Assembly: GCA_944391055.1 (NCBI GenBank)
Contig: CALXSF010000014.1
Span: 1-54,843, forward strand
Reading direction: 5' to 3'
Source of the DNA: an uncultured Kiritimatiellota bacterium
GTDB taxonomy: Bacteria > Verrucomicrobiota > Kiritimatiellia > RFP12 > DVOR01
Length of the DNA stretch: 54,843 bases
Shown: positions 15,272 through 24,490 of the stretch, one piece after another
How the letters are laid out: the number at the start of each line of letters is the position of its first letter
How positions within the stretch are numbered: the first letter of the stretch is position 1
Position numbers and translations under genes: made by a program
Notes under the pieces: model-generated
Database searches by the model: none
Told to the model about the DNA's origin: nothing
What the model saw: only the letters and a program-made list of their open reading frames with translations

Positions 15272-16630
15272 ATGCGCGTCGCCTTCTTCGCCGACGTCCA
15301 CGCGAACCTCCCCGCCCTCGAAGCCGCCCTCGCCGACGCCCGGGAGCGCGGCGCCACCCACCTCATCCACCTCGGCGACGCCGTCGGCTACGGCCCCCAG
15401 CCCGCCGAGACCCTCGCCCGCCTCCGGCAGGTCGCCGCCGCCGCCGTCCTCGGCAACCACGACGCCGCCGCCTGCGGCCTCCTCGACCCCGCCCTCTTCA
15501 ACCCCTTCGCCCGCGAGACCGCCGAACGCGCCGCCCTCGCCCTCGACCAGGACGCCAAGGCCTGGCTCCGCGACCTCCCCTACGTCCTGGAGGGCGACGG
15601 CTTCGCCTGCGCCCACGGCGGCTTCGACGACCCCGAGGCCTTCCACTACCTCGAGACCAAGGAGGACGCCCTCCCCAGCCTCGCCGCCATGCCCGGCTTC
15701 CCCCTCCTCGCCGTCGGCCACACCCACATCCCCTGCGTCTTCGCCCAGGACGAGGACGGCGCCCTCCGCCGCCTCCCCCCCGAGGACTTCGCCCTCCGCC
15801 CCGGCTGCCGCTACGTCGTCAACCCCGGCTCCGTCGGCTTCCCCCGCGGCGACCGCCTCACCGCCGACTACCTGCTCTACGACACCGTCACCCGCCGCAT
15901 CGCCTTCCGCGCCGTCCCCTACGACCTCGCCCCCTACCGCCTCGCCCTCGTCCGCAACGGCTACAACCCCATGAACTACTGGTTCCTCAGCCCCTCCGCC
16001 CGCCGGCGGCAGACTGAGCAAGCCTTCCTCCGCCCCACCCGCGCCTCCTCCGCCCCCTCCCCCTCCGGCCCCTTCCGCCCCCGCCGCGCCGGCGCCAAGC
16101 CCCTGCCGAAGGGCTTCTGGGCGCTCCTGCTCGCCCTTGCCGGCCTTTTGGCCGTCGCGTTCGTCGGCCTTCGCGCCCTCACCCCGCCGCCCGCCCCGCC
16201 GCCCGCCGCCCAGGCCGGGGGCAACCTCCTCCCCCACCTTTCCCTCTGGAACGCCGAGGCCGCCCCCGGCCTCCTGTGCCAGGCCGACCCCGCCCCCGGC
16301 TCCCGCCTGCTCCTCACCCCCGCCCAAGGCCCCGCCCGCGCCGCCCTGCTCTCGCCCCTCATCCCCCTGCCCGAGGGCGTCGACGCCCTGCGCCTGGCCT
16401 TCCGGACCGCCTCCCGCGCCCAAAAGGGCCTCCGCTACGCCGCCCGCGTCGTCTTCCTCCGCGCCGACGGCTCCCAGATCCTGGACGACCGCCACGACTA
16501 CAAGACCACCGGCTTCCAGGCCTACACCGCCCGCGTCCCCTCCGGCGCCACCGCCCTCCGCGTCCGCTTCGCCTTCGACCTCCCGGCCGCCTTCGCCCTC
16601 ATCGAGCCGACCCTCACCCCCATCCGCTGA
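15272..16630 (+). CDS. Metallophosphoesterase with membrane anchor and C-terminal domain
   Basis: A 452-residue protein in three parts. Residues 1-230 are a YfcE/MJ0936-type phosphodiesterase: FFADVHANLPAL, HLGDAVGYG, LGNHDAAACG, and AVGHTHIPCVF. Residues about 250-310 are a basic/proline linker and one transmembrane helix (FWALLLALAGLLAVAFVGLR). Residues about 320-452 look like a beta-sandwich (ALRLAFRTASRAQKGLRYAA) resembling carbohydrate-binding folds. With no N-terminal signal, the catalytic domain should be cytoplasmic and the C-terminal domain periplasmic. The usual family length is about 170-250, so the extension is unusual. Confidence 0.75.
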   Translation: MRVAFFADVHANLPALEAALADARERGATHLIHLGDAVGYGPQPAETLARLRQVAAAAVLGNHDAAACGLLDPALFNPFARETAERAALALDQDAKAWLRDLPYVLEGDGFACAHGGFDDPEAFHYLETKEDALPSLAAMPGFPLLAVGHTHIPCVFAQDEDGALRRLPPEDFALRPGCRYVVNPGSVGFPRGDRLTADYLLYDTVTRRIAFRAVPYDLAPYRLALVRNGYNPMNYWFLSPSARRRQTEQAFLRPTRASSAPSPSGPFRPRRAGAKPLPKGFWALLLALAGLLAVAFVGLRALTPPPAPPPAAQAGGNLLPHLSLWNAEAAPGLLCQADPAPGSRLLLTPAQGPARAALLSPLIPLPEGVDALRLAFRTASRAQKGLRYAARVVFLRADGSQILDDRHDYKTTGFQAYTARVPSGATALRVRFAFDLPAAFALIEPTLTPIR

Positions 16631-16647
16631 CCCCCGCCCGCCCCGGC

Positions 16648-16676
16648 TTGCGCGGGGCGGGCGATTTCGCTATCCT
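16648..16676 (+). promoter_or_regulatory. Promoter giving a leaderless HTH gene transcript
   Basis: TTGCGC (16648-16653), 17-base spacer, TATCCT (16671-16676), then 8 bases to ATG 16685 with no Shine-Dalgarno sequence. Confidence 0.6.
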
Positions 16677-16684
16677 ATGGCCCC

Positions 16685-17197
16685 ATGAAATCCCTCGGAA
16701 GCCAAATCCGCGCCGCGCGGCAAAGGCGGCACCTCAGCCAGAGCGCCTTGGCGCGCCAGGTGGGGTGCAGGCAGTCCGCGCTCTCGATGTACGAGGGCGG
16801 GCGCGATTCGGCGTTGAGCGCGCAGACGGTGGGCAAGCTCTGCGAGGCGCTGGGGCTGCTGCCCCCGGCGGAGGGCGAGCTGGGGCCGGGCGCGGAGCCC
16901 GGGCCGCAGGAGGCCGAGCGGGTCTTCTGCCCGAACGCGGCGTGCCCCTCGAACCTGCCCGTCGGGGTGGGGGGGCGGACGGTGCTGGCCCCGCGCGCCC
17001 ACCTGGCCGGTGCGGAGGAGGTGCATTGCGCCTGGTGCGGGGAGGTGCTGGAGCGGGCGTGCCCGGAATGCGGCGCGCCGGTGAACGCGGGCGCCTTCTG
17101 CGTCCGCTGCGGCTCGCCCTATCTGGCGGAGGCGCCGCGCGCCGCGGATCCGGCGCGGGTGGCGGCGGCGGAACGCCTGATGGCGTGGTCGCGCTGA
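16685..17197 (+). CDS. XRE-type HTH protein with zinc-ribbon domains
   Basis: A 170-residue protein. Residues 1-60 form a Cro/C1-type helix-turn-helix (GSQIRAARQRRHLSQSALAR, then SALSMYEGG). Residues about 80-150 contain four CxxC-like pairs: CPNAAC, CAWC, CPEC and CVRC, suggesting two zinc ribbons. It probably binds DNA and zinc; whether it senses a ligand or acts as a nucleoid-type regulator is unknown. It is a single-gene unit between its own promoter and the terminator at 17217. Confidence 0.75.
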   Translation: MKSLGSQIRAARQRRHLSQSALARQVGCRQSALSMYEGGRDSALSAQTVGKLCEALGLLPPAEGELGPGAEPGPQEAERVFCPNAACPSNLPVGVGGRTVLAPRAHLAGAEEVHCAWCGEVLERACPECGAPVNAGAFCVRCGSPYLAEAPRAADPARVAAAERLMAWSR

Positions 17198-17216
17198 GGC
17201 AAGGCCCGCCCCCGGG

Positions 17217-17239
17217 ACGCCCCCCGGGGCGTTTTTTTT
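17217..17239 (+). terminator. Rho-independent terminator
   Basis: ACGCCCC-CC-GGGGCGT stem with an eight-T tract, 20 bases after the HTH gene. Confidence 0.9.
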
Positions 17240-17435
17240 GCTTTTCGCCCTTGACAAAATGGGGGGGCGGTACCTTGTCCATGTCGACCCGCCCCAGCCG
17301 GCGGCAGAATCGTCCGCGTCCTTCGGAACGCACCCCCGGCGGCCCGCCCCGCCGCCCGCCGGGAGGCGGGGCGGGCGGTGGTAGACTGACAGGCAAAAGG
17401 CGGGCGACGGTCGCCCGCGCGAAAGGAGTCTTGGC
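17240..17435 (+). promoter_or_regulatory. Leader region of the phosphodiesterase pair
   Basis: About 195 bases without a convincing gene. It holds a TTGACA box (17251), a perfect 12-bp stem GCCCGCCCCGCC/GGCGGGGCGGGC (17342-17353 with 17365-17376) without a T tract, an extended -10 TGGTAGACT just after it (about 17379-17387), and a GAAAGGAG ribosome site before ATG 17436. The stem just upstream of the -10 could bind a regulator or be structural. Confidence 0.4.
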
Positions 17436-18386
17436 ATGAGCGTTTCCGCGTCCCGAAGGGATTTTCTGAGGTTGAGTGCGCTGGCCGGCGCGGCCGGCGC
17501 GGCGTTGGGCGCGCCGGGTTTGGCGCGGGCGGCGGGGGCCGCGGGCGGGGTTTTGGCGCGGCGCGTGGTGCTGCTGTCGCTCGACGGCATCCGCCCCGAC
17601 GGCCTGAAAGAGGCCAAGACGCCGAACCTCGACGCGCTCTTCGCGGATGGCGTCTTCTCGAACACCACGCGCGACGTGATGCCCTCGATGACGTTGCCGA
17701 ACTGGACGAGCATCCTCACCGGCTGCGGCCCCGAGCAGCACGGCGTGACTTCGAACGGTTGGGACCGCGCGAAGCCCGCGCTGGCCAGCGTGGCCCGCGC
17801 CGCGGGGGGCTACGTCCCCTCCGTCTTCTCCGAGCTCAAGCGGCAGATCGACGGCATGAGGACGGCCTTCTACTGGAACTGGAAGCCGCTGATCGGCCCC
17901 TACGACCCCACCTCCTTCGACGAGAGCGCCTTCGAGGAGAACGATGGCTACAAGGGCAACTGCGCCAAGGCGCTGGCCTTCCTCAAGGCGAACCGCGACG
18001 CGCCCACCCTCGTCTTCCTCTACGACGTCCACACCGACCACGCCGGCCACGGTCACGGCTGGATGAGCGAGCCCTACATCAAGTCCATCGAGGAATCCGA
18101 CGCCGCCTTCGGCACGGTCATCCAAGGGCTGAAGGACGCGGGGCTCTTCGACACCACCCACTTCCTCTTCCTCACCGACCACGGCGGCCACGACAAGGGC
18201 CATGGCTCGGCGATCCCCGAGGACATGATCGTGCCCTGGGGCATCGTCGGCCCCGGCATCCGCAAGGGCCACGAGCTGACCCTCAACGACACGGTGAACA
18301 CCTCCCCCACGCTCCTGCGCCTCTTCGGCGCGTCGGAGACCCCCGCGCACTGGACGGGCCGCGTGCCCGAGGAAATCTTCGCCTGA
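17436..18386 (+). CDS. Tat-exported type I phosphodiesterase (paralogue 1)
   Basis: A 316-residue alkaline-phosphatase-superfamily protein with a full Tat signal (SASRRDFLRLSALAGAAGAA, then Ala-rich to about residue 40). Metal-site and nucleophile landmarks: VVLLSLDGIRPDG (first metal Asp), MTLPNWTSILTG (nucleophile Thr in NWTS), YDVHTDHAGHGHGW, and FLTDHGGHDKGHG. These fit nucleotide pyrophosphatase/phosphodiesterase or phosphonoacetate-hydrolase-like enzymes. It is followed 25 bases later by a close paralogue with very similar DNA, a recent tandem duplication. Confidence 0.85.
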   Translation: MSVSASRRDFLRLSALAGAAGAALGAPGLARAAGAAGGVLARRVVLLSLDGIRPDGLKEAKTPNLDALFADGVFSNTTRDVMPSMTLPNWTSILTGCGPEQHGVTSNGWDRAKPALASVARAAGGYVPSVFSELKRQIDGMRTAFYWNWKPLIGPYDPTSFDESAFEENDGYKGNCAKALAFLKANRDAPTLVFLYDVHTDHAGHGHGWMSEPYIKSIEESDAAFGTVIQGLKDAGLFDTTHFLFLTDHGGHDKGHGSAIPEDMIVPWGIVGPGIRKGHELTLNDTVNTSPTLLRLFGASETPAHWTGRVPEEIFA

Positions 18387-18411
18387 GCCCACAGGGAAAA
18401 GGAGGCTGCCG

Positions 18412-19287
18412 ATGGCACAGACGCTTTCAAGAAGGGCTTTTTTGGGGGCGGCGCCCACCCCCACGCGCGTGGTGCTGCTGTCGCTCGACGGCATCCGCCC
18501 CGACGGTCTGCGCCAGGCGCGGACGCCGAACCTCGACCGCCTCTTCGCGCGCGGCGTCTTCTCCGACACCACGCGCGACGTGATGCCCTCGGTGACGTTG
18601 CCGAACTGGACGACCATCCTCACCGGCTGCGGCCCCGAGCAGCACGGCGTGACGGCGAACGACTGGGACCGCGCCTCCCCCGACCTGCCCTGCGTGGCCG
18701 GCGCCGCGGGGGGCTACGTCCCCTCCGTCTTCTCCGTGCTCAAGGCGCAGATCCCCGGCGTGCGGACGGCCTTCTACTGGAACTGGAAGCCGCTGATCGG
18801 CCCCTACGACCCCGCCTCCCTCGACGAGAGCGCCTTCGAGGAGAACGACGGCTACGAGGGCAACTGCGCCAAGGCGCTGGACTTCCTCGTGGCGAACCGC
18901 GACGCGCCCACCCTCGTCTTCCTCTACGACGTCCACACCGACCACGCCGGCCACAACCACGGCTGGATGAGCGCGCCCTACATCACGGCCATCGAGGAGG
19001 CCGACGCCGCCTTCGGGCGGCTCCTCTTCGGCCTGGCGCGCGCCGGGCTCCTGGCCTCCACCCATTTCCTCTTCCTCACCGACCACGGCGGCCACGGCAC
19101 CGGCCACGGCTCGGCGATCCCCGAGGACATGATCGTGCCCTGGGGCATCGTCGGCCCCGGCATCCGCAAGGGCCGCGAGCTGGCCCTCAACGACACGGTG
19201 AACACCGCGCCCACCATCCTGCGCCTCTTCGGCGCCACGCCGCCCGCGCACTGGACGGGCCGCGTGCCGGAGGAACTCTTTGCCTGA
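18412..19287 (+). CDS. Type I phosphodiesterase (paralogue 2, decayed signal)
   Basis: A 291-residue tandem paralogue of the preceding gene, sharing VVLLSLDGIRPDG, TLPNWTTILTGCGPEQHGVT, LYDVHTDHAGHNHGW and FLTDHGGHGTGHG; all metal ligands and the nucleophile Thr are kept. The N-terminus is only MAQTLSRRAFLGAAPTPT before the catalytic core: a twin-arginine motif without the hydrophobic stretch. Export is therefore doubtful, and the two copies may act in different compartments. A GGAGG ribosome site precedes the ATG. Confidence 0.85.
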   Translation: MAQTLSRRAFLGAAPTPTRVVLLSLDGIRPDGLRQARTPNLDRLFARGVFSDTTRDVMPSVTLPNWTTILTGCGPEQHGVTANDWDRASPDLPCVAGAAGGYVPSVFSVLKAQIPGVRTAFYWNWKPLIGPYDPASLDESAFEENDGYEGNCAKALDFLVANRDAPTLVFLYDVHTDHAGHNHGWMSAPYITAIEEADAAFGRLLFGLARAGLLASTHFLFLTDHGGHGTGHGSAIPEDMIVPWGIVGPGIRKGRELALNDTVNTAPTILRLFGATPPAHWTGRVPEELFA

Positions 19288-19303
19288 ACGAAAGGAGATG
19301 CAC

Positions 19304-22300
19304 ATGAAAGCATTCTTGACTGTCTGTGCGGCGGTGCTCTGCGCCCTGACGCTCCGGGCCGACGATTATGTCGTCTTGGTGGGCGAGGAGGGCTGGACGC
19401 AGGAGAAGGCGACGGACGTTGTCCTCCAACGCGGGCTCTCGCTCTCCAGCTCCGAATCCTTCGCCGCCCTGATGACGGTGACGATGCCCGCGAGCACGAG
19501 TTACGGCGGCGTCGTCAGCTTCGGCGAGGCCGGGGTGAGGCAGGTCACCCTCACGGTCGCCTCGCTGGGCACGGGTGGCGTGGCCTACCTGTCCTCGTGG
19601 GAAAATAAGGTCATCAACGCGCTGCTCTCCGAGTATCGGCTGCCCGCCGGCACCTTCCGCGCAGGCGAGACCTACAACATCGCCGTCACCTACGATGGCT
19701 CCCAATTCCATGTCTACGTCGACGGCGCGGAGCAGATCCTGACCCTCCAAAGCGGCGCGGCCCACGCCGACGGCGCGCCCGAAGTCCCCGCCTTCATCAA
19801 GGCCGCCAAGCTGCCGGACGTCTGCCTCGGCACGCGCATGAGCGAGGTGGACGCCGGGAGCGGGACAGGGAGCGGAGACTACGACCTCATCGGCGCCACG
19901 TGGCGCAACGCCGTTGTCTTCGCCCGGGACCTCGCCGCGGACGAGGTGCGCCTGGCCCATGAGCAGGGCTTGGACGCCCTCCTCAACAAACTCTACGGGC
20001 CGGACGTGGAGGAGTCCGAGGACGGCGCCTACCTCCTCGACTCCGTCGCCGACTTCCGCTGGTTCCTCTCCGAGGAGTGCCCCACCGACGCCACCGTGCG
20101 CCTGGAGCGGGATCTCACCCTCACCGCCGGCGCCTACGCCGTCAAGCCCAGCTTCTCCGGCACCTTCGACGGCCAGGGCCACACGCTCATCCTCGCCGAG
20201 GGCGCCAAACTCCAAGGCACGGAGGGTGCCGGCCTCATCGCCGCCACGCTCCAGGGCGCCACCGTCCAAGACCTCGACGTCCGGGTCGAGGGCGCCATCC
20301 TCTCCGACGGCACGGCCGGCGCGCTCGCCGGGACCGCCGAGAACGCCACCCTCTCCGACGTCCACCTGACCTTCGACGGCACGCTCGCCGGGGATGGCGC
20401 CGTCGGCGGGCTGGTCGGCCAAGCCTCGGGGCTGACCTTGAAGGGCGTGCGCGTGGACTTCACGGGCGCGGCCAACGGCGCCTCCGCGGGCGGCCTCCTC
20501 GGCGCGGGCGCGCTCACCACCCAGGACAGCCTGCTCGTCTTCGACTCCGGCGCGGCCGTCGGCGCGCTGGTCACCGCCACGGGCGCCAGCGGCGCGGCCA
20601 TCGGCGAGGCGGCGGAAGGCGCGGCTCTTTCCGGGCTGACGATCGTCGACGCCGGGCTCGCCGGGGCCACGGGCGTCGTCGGGTCGGGCGAGGCCGCCGC
20701 GCCCGCCGCGCTGCTGCTGGGCGAGGGCTCCGCGCTCTTGGCCGAGGACGAGACGGCGGACTTCCTTTCCGGCACGGTCAATGCCCCGGAGGGCGCCACG
20801 CTCACCCTCACGCTGCCCGAGGGCGCGACCTTCGCCGGCACGCCAAGCGCCACCGGCGGCTGGGTCGTCTCGGGCTGGGACGCCGAGAAGGGCACGCTCA
20901 CCCTCACCCCGCCCGAGGGGAACCTCTCCGCCGAGGGCACGCTCACCTATACCCTCACGCTGGGCACGTTGGACGAGGTGACGCTCTCCTGTGCCCTCTC
21001 CCACCGCGACGCCGACGGCTGGTACGTCCTCGACTCCGAGGCCGACTACGCCTGGTACCTCGCCGATGACGAGAACGACGCCATCAAGGTTCGGCTCGGC
21101 GCCGACATCACCCTTTCGCCCAAGACCTACACCGCCCGCTTCATCGGCGGGAACGACACGCTGGAGTTCGATGGCCAAGGCCACACCCTCACCCTCCCCG
21201 CGGGCGCCACGGTGGATGGCGACGGCACCACCACTGGGCGCGACTACTCCGGCCTTATCGCCGGGCGGCTCAAAAGCGGCGTCATCCGCGACGTCACGGT
21301 CGTCATTGGCGGCACCGTCGTGGCCCGTCCCTACGCCGGCGCGGTCCTCGGCTCGGGCCTGAGCAGCGGCGGCGGGGAGGTGCTTCTCGAGGACGTGACC
21401 GTCCGTATCCTCCCCACCGGCCGCGTCGAGGCCGAGGGCAACAGCACGAATGGCCGCGCGGGCGGCATCGTCGGCTTCGGCTACAGCAACGCCGTGACCC
21501 TGCGTAATTGCACGCTCATCGCGGAGGCCGGCGCCGAGATCCGCAACAAGGACGACCAAGGCAAGGGCGACGACCATCCCGGACAGACCGCCGCGACCTG
21601 CGGCAACTACAACAACGGCAGCAGCGTCGAGGAAGGCGTCGTCATCCTCGACTATGGCCTTGTCATGCCCGCGGGTGCGCCCTATTCCCGCTGCAACACG
21701 CGCGACACCGTCGCCTACGCGGCCTCCACCCAGACCGCCGACTTCGGCGCGGACGGCGTCTTCCTCGTCGGCGACGTCACGCGCGACCTCGGCGCGCCCT
21801 TCGCCCTGGCCCCCGACGGCCTCCCCGTCAAGGAGGTGACGCTCGACGAGGCCTCTGTCGCTGCCGGCAGGTCGCTCGCCCGCGAGGGCAACAGTGTCAC
21901 GATTACGGGGGGGGGCACTGGCTCTTGCGCGCTCACCTACACCCTTGAGGCCGAGCCGGAGCGCACCCTCGCCGTCTCCGTCACCCTGCTCACCGAGCCC
22001 GTGCTGGGCGAGGACGGCTGGTACACCCTCGACTCCGAGCCCGACTACGCCTGGTACCTCGCCAACTGCCCCAACGACGCCAAGGTGCGCCTCGGCGCCG
22101 ACATCACCCTGAAGGCCCAGGACTACACCGCCCGCTTCCTCGGCGCGGACAGCAGGCTTGAGTTCGACGGCCAGGGCCACACCATCACCCTCCCCAAAGG
22201 TGCCACGATGGATGGCGACGGCCCCACCTCCTCCACCACCACCGGGCGCGATTACTCCGGCGTCGTCGTCGGCCAACTCAGCAACGGCTCCGTCTCGAAC

Positions 22301-24397
22301 GTTACGATTGTCGTCGGCGGCACCGTTTTGGCCCGGCCCTACGCCGGGGCGGTCGTTGGCTCGGGCACCTGGGATGGCGGCGGGGCCGTCAGCCTCAACA
22401 ACGTCCACGTCCGCCTCCTCTCTTCCGGCCGCATTGAGGCCGAGGGTAACAAAATAAACGGTTACGCCGGGGGGCTCGTCGGTCGCGGCTATCACGACAC
22501 CTTCACTTTCACGGATTGTTCCCTCGTCTTCGAGGCCGGTGCCGAACTTCGAAACCGCGACAACCACGGCGATGGCCCCGATCGTCCCGGCCAGACCGCC
22601 GCCGTCTGCGGCGACGTCGAGACCGAGGACGGCGTCGTGGTCGTCGACTTCGGCCTTGTCATGCCCGAGGACGCCGTTTATTCCCGCGACGCCGACGGCG
22701 ACACCGTGGTCTACAGGAAGGACGGCCTCACCACCGCCTACGGCGAGAAGGCCATCCCGTTCCACGACGGCGAGGTGAAGGCCAAGGACTTCACCGCCGC
22801 CGTCGCGGGGAGCGGCGCCGCGCTGACCGGCGTCTCCGGCCCCGAGGGCCTGGAGGCCACCGTGGGGGATGGGGCGATCACCATCACCCGCCTGCCCGAC
22901 GAACCCACGCCGAGCGTCGCCCTCACCTACGGCTTCGAAGGCGTCCCCGGCCTTGCCGTCCCCGTCTCCGTCACCCTCCCCCGCGTCGACGCGGACGGCT
23001 GGATCACCCTCGCCTCCGAGCCCGACTACGCCTGGTACCTCGCCGACTGCCCCAACAACGCCAAAGTCCGCCTCGGCGCCGACATCGACCTGAAGGCCCA
23101 GACCTACACCGCCCGCTTCTTCAAGGGGGACAGCAGGCTCACGTTCGACGGCCAGGAGCACACCGTCACCCTCCCCGAGGGCGCCACGATGGATGGCGAC
23201 GGCGCCACCACCGGGCGCGACTACTCCGGCGTCGTCGTCGGCCAACTCCGCAACGGCTCCGTCTCGGACGTTACAATCGTCGTCGGCGGCACCGTCGTGG
23301 CCCGTCCTTACGCCGGCGCGGTCATCGGCTCCGGCTCCTGGAATGGCGGCGGGGCCGTCAGCCTCAACAACGTCCACGTCCACCTTCTTTCCACCGGCCG
23401 CGTCGAGGCCGAGGGCAACAAGACAAACGGCTACGCTGGGGGCCTCGTCGGCCAAGGTTACAAGGACACCTTCACCTTCACCGACTGCTCCCTCGTCTTC
23501 GAGGCCGGCGCCGAGATCCGCAACCGCGACGAGTACGGCAGCGGCCCCGACCGGTCAGACCGAACCGCCGCCGTCTGCGGAAACACCGAGACGGAGACGA
23601 GCGTCGTCATCCTCGACTTCGGCCTTGTCATGCCCAAGGGCGCGCCTTATTCCCGCGACGCCGACGGCGGCACCGTGGCCTACAAGGCCTCTACCGTGAC
23701 CGCCTCGCATGGCGCGGCCGAGACCTTCCTGGCCGGCGCGGTGGGCGGCGAGGGGCCGTGGGAGCTGGCGCCCGCGGGGCTGACCGTCGAGGCCGTCGAG
23801 GCGCCGGAGGGGTGGGCCGCCACCCTTGAGGGCAACGTCCTCTCCCTCAGCGGCCCCGGCGGGGAGGTCGTCCTCACTTACGGCTTCGCGGGCTTCCCCG
23901 GCGTGCGCGTGCCGCTGACCCTCACGCCGCCGCCCGCGGGCGGGGGCTACGCCTTCACGTTGCCCGAGGGCGTCGCCGCGCCCAGCCCCGCCCAGTCCGC
24001 CGCGCTGGAGGCCGCCGCCCGGGCCGCGGGCCTGACGCCCGGCGCCGTCACCGTCCGCTTCGCCGAGGGCGCCGCCCAGACCTTGGAGGCGCTTGACCTC
24101 TTCACGGGCGTGGTCTCCGCCGACGCCGAGGCCCGCACGTTGACCATCGACGCGACGCTCGCCATCGCCGCCATCGACGTCGCGTCGGGCGAGGTCGCCG
24201 TCACCGTCGTCCTCAGTGGCCCGGCGGGGTGCGCCTTCGCCAAGGGCACGCAGGTCGCGCTCGTCCTCGCCGAGGGCGGGGAGGCGCTCGGCGAGCCGGT
24301 CGCGGCTTCCGGGGACGGGGCCTCCGTCCGGCTCGCGTTCCCCCTGCCCGAGGCGTCCACGACCCTCTTCCGCGCCCGCGCCACGGCGGCGGAGTGA
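19304..24397 (+). CDS. Giant secreted repeat protein (LamG-like plus beta-helix modules)
   Basis: A 1697-residue protein. I chose ATG 19304 because AAAGGAG precedes it and it starts with a signal peptide (MKAFLTVCAAVLCALTLRAD). Residues about 30-240 look like a LamG/concanavalin-type domain (FHVYVDGAEQILTLQSG). Residues about 245-560 are Gly/Ala/Thr-rich beta-helix-type repeats. Three homologous modules follow, beginning near nucleotides 21005, 22005 and 22985, each with DYAWYLA, VRLGADI, FDGQxHT, GRDYSG, VARPYAGAV and PYSRDAD-like motifs. The C-terminal 230 residues are a separate beta-rich region. It is probably a cell-surface or released adhesin or glycan-binding protein; no catalytic motif is seen. 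Confidence 0.7.
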   Translation: MKAFLTVCAAVLCALTLRADDYVVLVGEEGWTQEKATDVVLQRGLSLSSSESFAALMTVTMPASTSYGGVVSFGEAGVRQVTLTVASLGTGGVAYLSSWENKVINALLSEYRLPAGTFRAGETYNIAVTYDGSQFHVYVDGAEQILTLQSGAAHADGAPEVPAFIKAAKLPDVCLGTRMSEVDAGSGTGSGDYDLIGATWRNAVVFARDLAADEVRLAHEQGLDALLNKLYGPDVEESEDGAYLLDSVADFRWFLSEECPTDATVRLERDLTLTAGAYAVKPSFSGTFDGQGHTLILAEGAKLQGTEGAGLIAATLQGATVQDLDVRVEGAILSDGTAGALAGTAENATLSDVHLTFDGTLAGDGAVGGLVGQASGLTLKGVRVDFTGAANGASAGGLLGAGALTTQDSLLVFDSGAAVGALVTATGASGAAIGEAAEGAALSGLTIVDAGLAGATGVVGSGEAAAPAALLLGEGSALLAEDETADFLSGTVNAPEGATLTLTLPEGATFAGTPSATGGWVVSGWDAEKGTLTLTPPEGNLSAEGTLTYTLTLGTLDEVTLSCALSHRDADGWYVLDSEADYAWYLADDENDAIKVRLGADITLSPKTYTARFIGGNDTLEFDGQGHTLTLPAGATVDGDGTTTGRDYSGLIAGRLKSGVIRDVTVVIGGTVVARPYAGAVLGSGLSSGGGEVLLEDVTVRILPTGRVEAEGNSTNGRAGGIVGFGYSNAVTLRNCTLIAEAGAEIRNKDDQGKGDDHPGQTAATCGNYNNGSSVEEGVVILDYGLVMPAGAPYSRCNTRDTVAYAASTQTADFGADGVFLVGDVTRDLGAPFALAPDGLPVKEVTLDEASVAAGRSLAREGNSVTITGGGTGSCALTYTLEAEPERTLAVSVTLLTEPVLGEDGWYTLDSEPDYAWYLANCPNDAKVRLGADITLKAQDYTARFLGADSRLEFDGQGHTITLPKGATMDGDGPTSSTTTGRDYSGVVVGQLSNGSVSNVTIVVGGTVLARPYAGAVVGSGTWDGGGAVSLNNVHVRLLSSGRIEAEGNKINGYAGGLVGRGYHDTFTFTDCSLVFEAGAELRNRDNHGDGPDRPGQTAAVCGDVETEDGVVVVDFGLVMPEDAVYSRDADGDTVVYRKDGLTTAYGEKAIPFHDGEVKAKDFTAAVAGSGAALTGVSGPEGLEATVGDGAITITRLPDEPTPSVALTYGFEGVPGLAVPVSVTLPRVDADGWITLASEPDYAWYLADCPNNAKVRLGADIDLKAQTYTARFFKGDSRLTFDGQEHTVTLPEGATMDGDGATTGRDYSGVVVGQLRNGSVSDVTIVVGGTVVARPYAGAVIGSGSWNGGGAVSLNNVHVHLLSTGRVEAEGNKTNGYAGGLVGQGYKDTFTFTDCSLVFEAGAEIRNRDEYGSGPDRSDRTAAVCGNTETETSVVILDFGLVMPKGAPYSRDADGGTVAYKASTVTASHGAAETFLAGAVGGEGPWELAPAGLTVEAVEAPEGWAATLEGNVLSLSGPGGEVVLTYGFAGFPGVRVPLTLTPPPAGGGYAFTLPEGVAAPSPAQSAALEAAARAAGLTPGAVTVRFAEGAAQTLEALDLFTGVVSADAEARTLTIDATLAIAAIDVASGEVAVTVVLSGPAGCAFAKGTQVALVLAEGGEALGEPVAASGDGASVRLAFPLPEASTTLFRARATAAE
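21005..23700 (+). repeat. Three long intragenic repeat modules
   Basis: Three modules of roughly 700 bases, separated by about 280 bases of less-conserved linker, start near 21005, 22005 and 22985. Modules 2 and 3 share long identical DNA stretches (for example around GGGGCCGTCAGCCTCAACAA), indicating recent duplication or gene conversion. Confidence 0.75.
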
Positions 24398-24425
24398 GCC
24401 GCCGCGCCGCCCGCCGTCCCTTCCC

Positions 24426-24458
24426 GCCCGGGGCGCCCGCGCGCCCCGGGCGCTTTTT
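24426..24458 (+). terminator. Rho-independent terminator
   Basis: GCCCGGGGCGC-CCGC-GCGCCCCGGGC perfect 11-bp stem followed by GCTTTTT, after the giant repeat protein gene. Confidence 0.9.
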
Positions 24459-24490
24459 GGCCCCGCCAAGGAGGAGGGGTATGGGGCGGC

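Noticed and set aside
17281..17439. Short basic ORF before the phosphodiesterase pair
   Set aside because: It runs through the 12-bp stem and promoter and is Arg/Pro-rich as expected from GC bias.
19187..23455. 1422-codon open frame antisense to the giant repeat protein
   Set aside because: In GC-rich DNA antisense frames stay open by codon bias. It lacks a ribosome site and has low-complexity Gly/Asp/Val-rich sequence.
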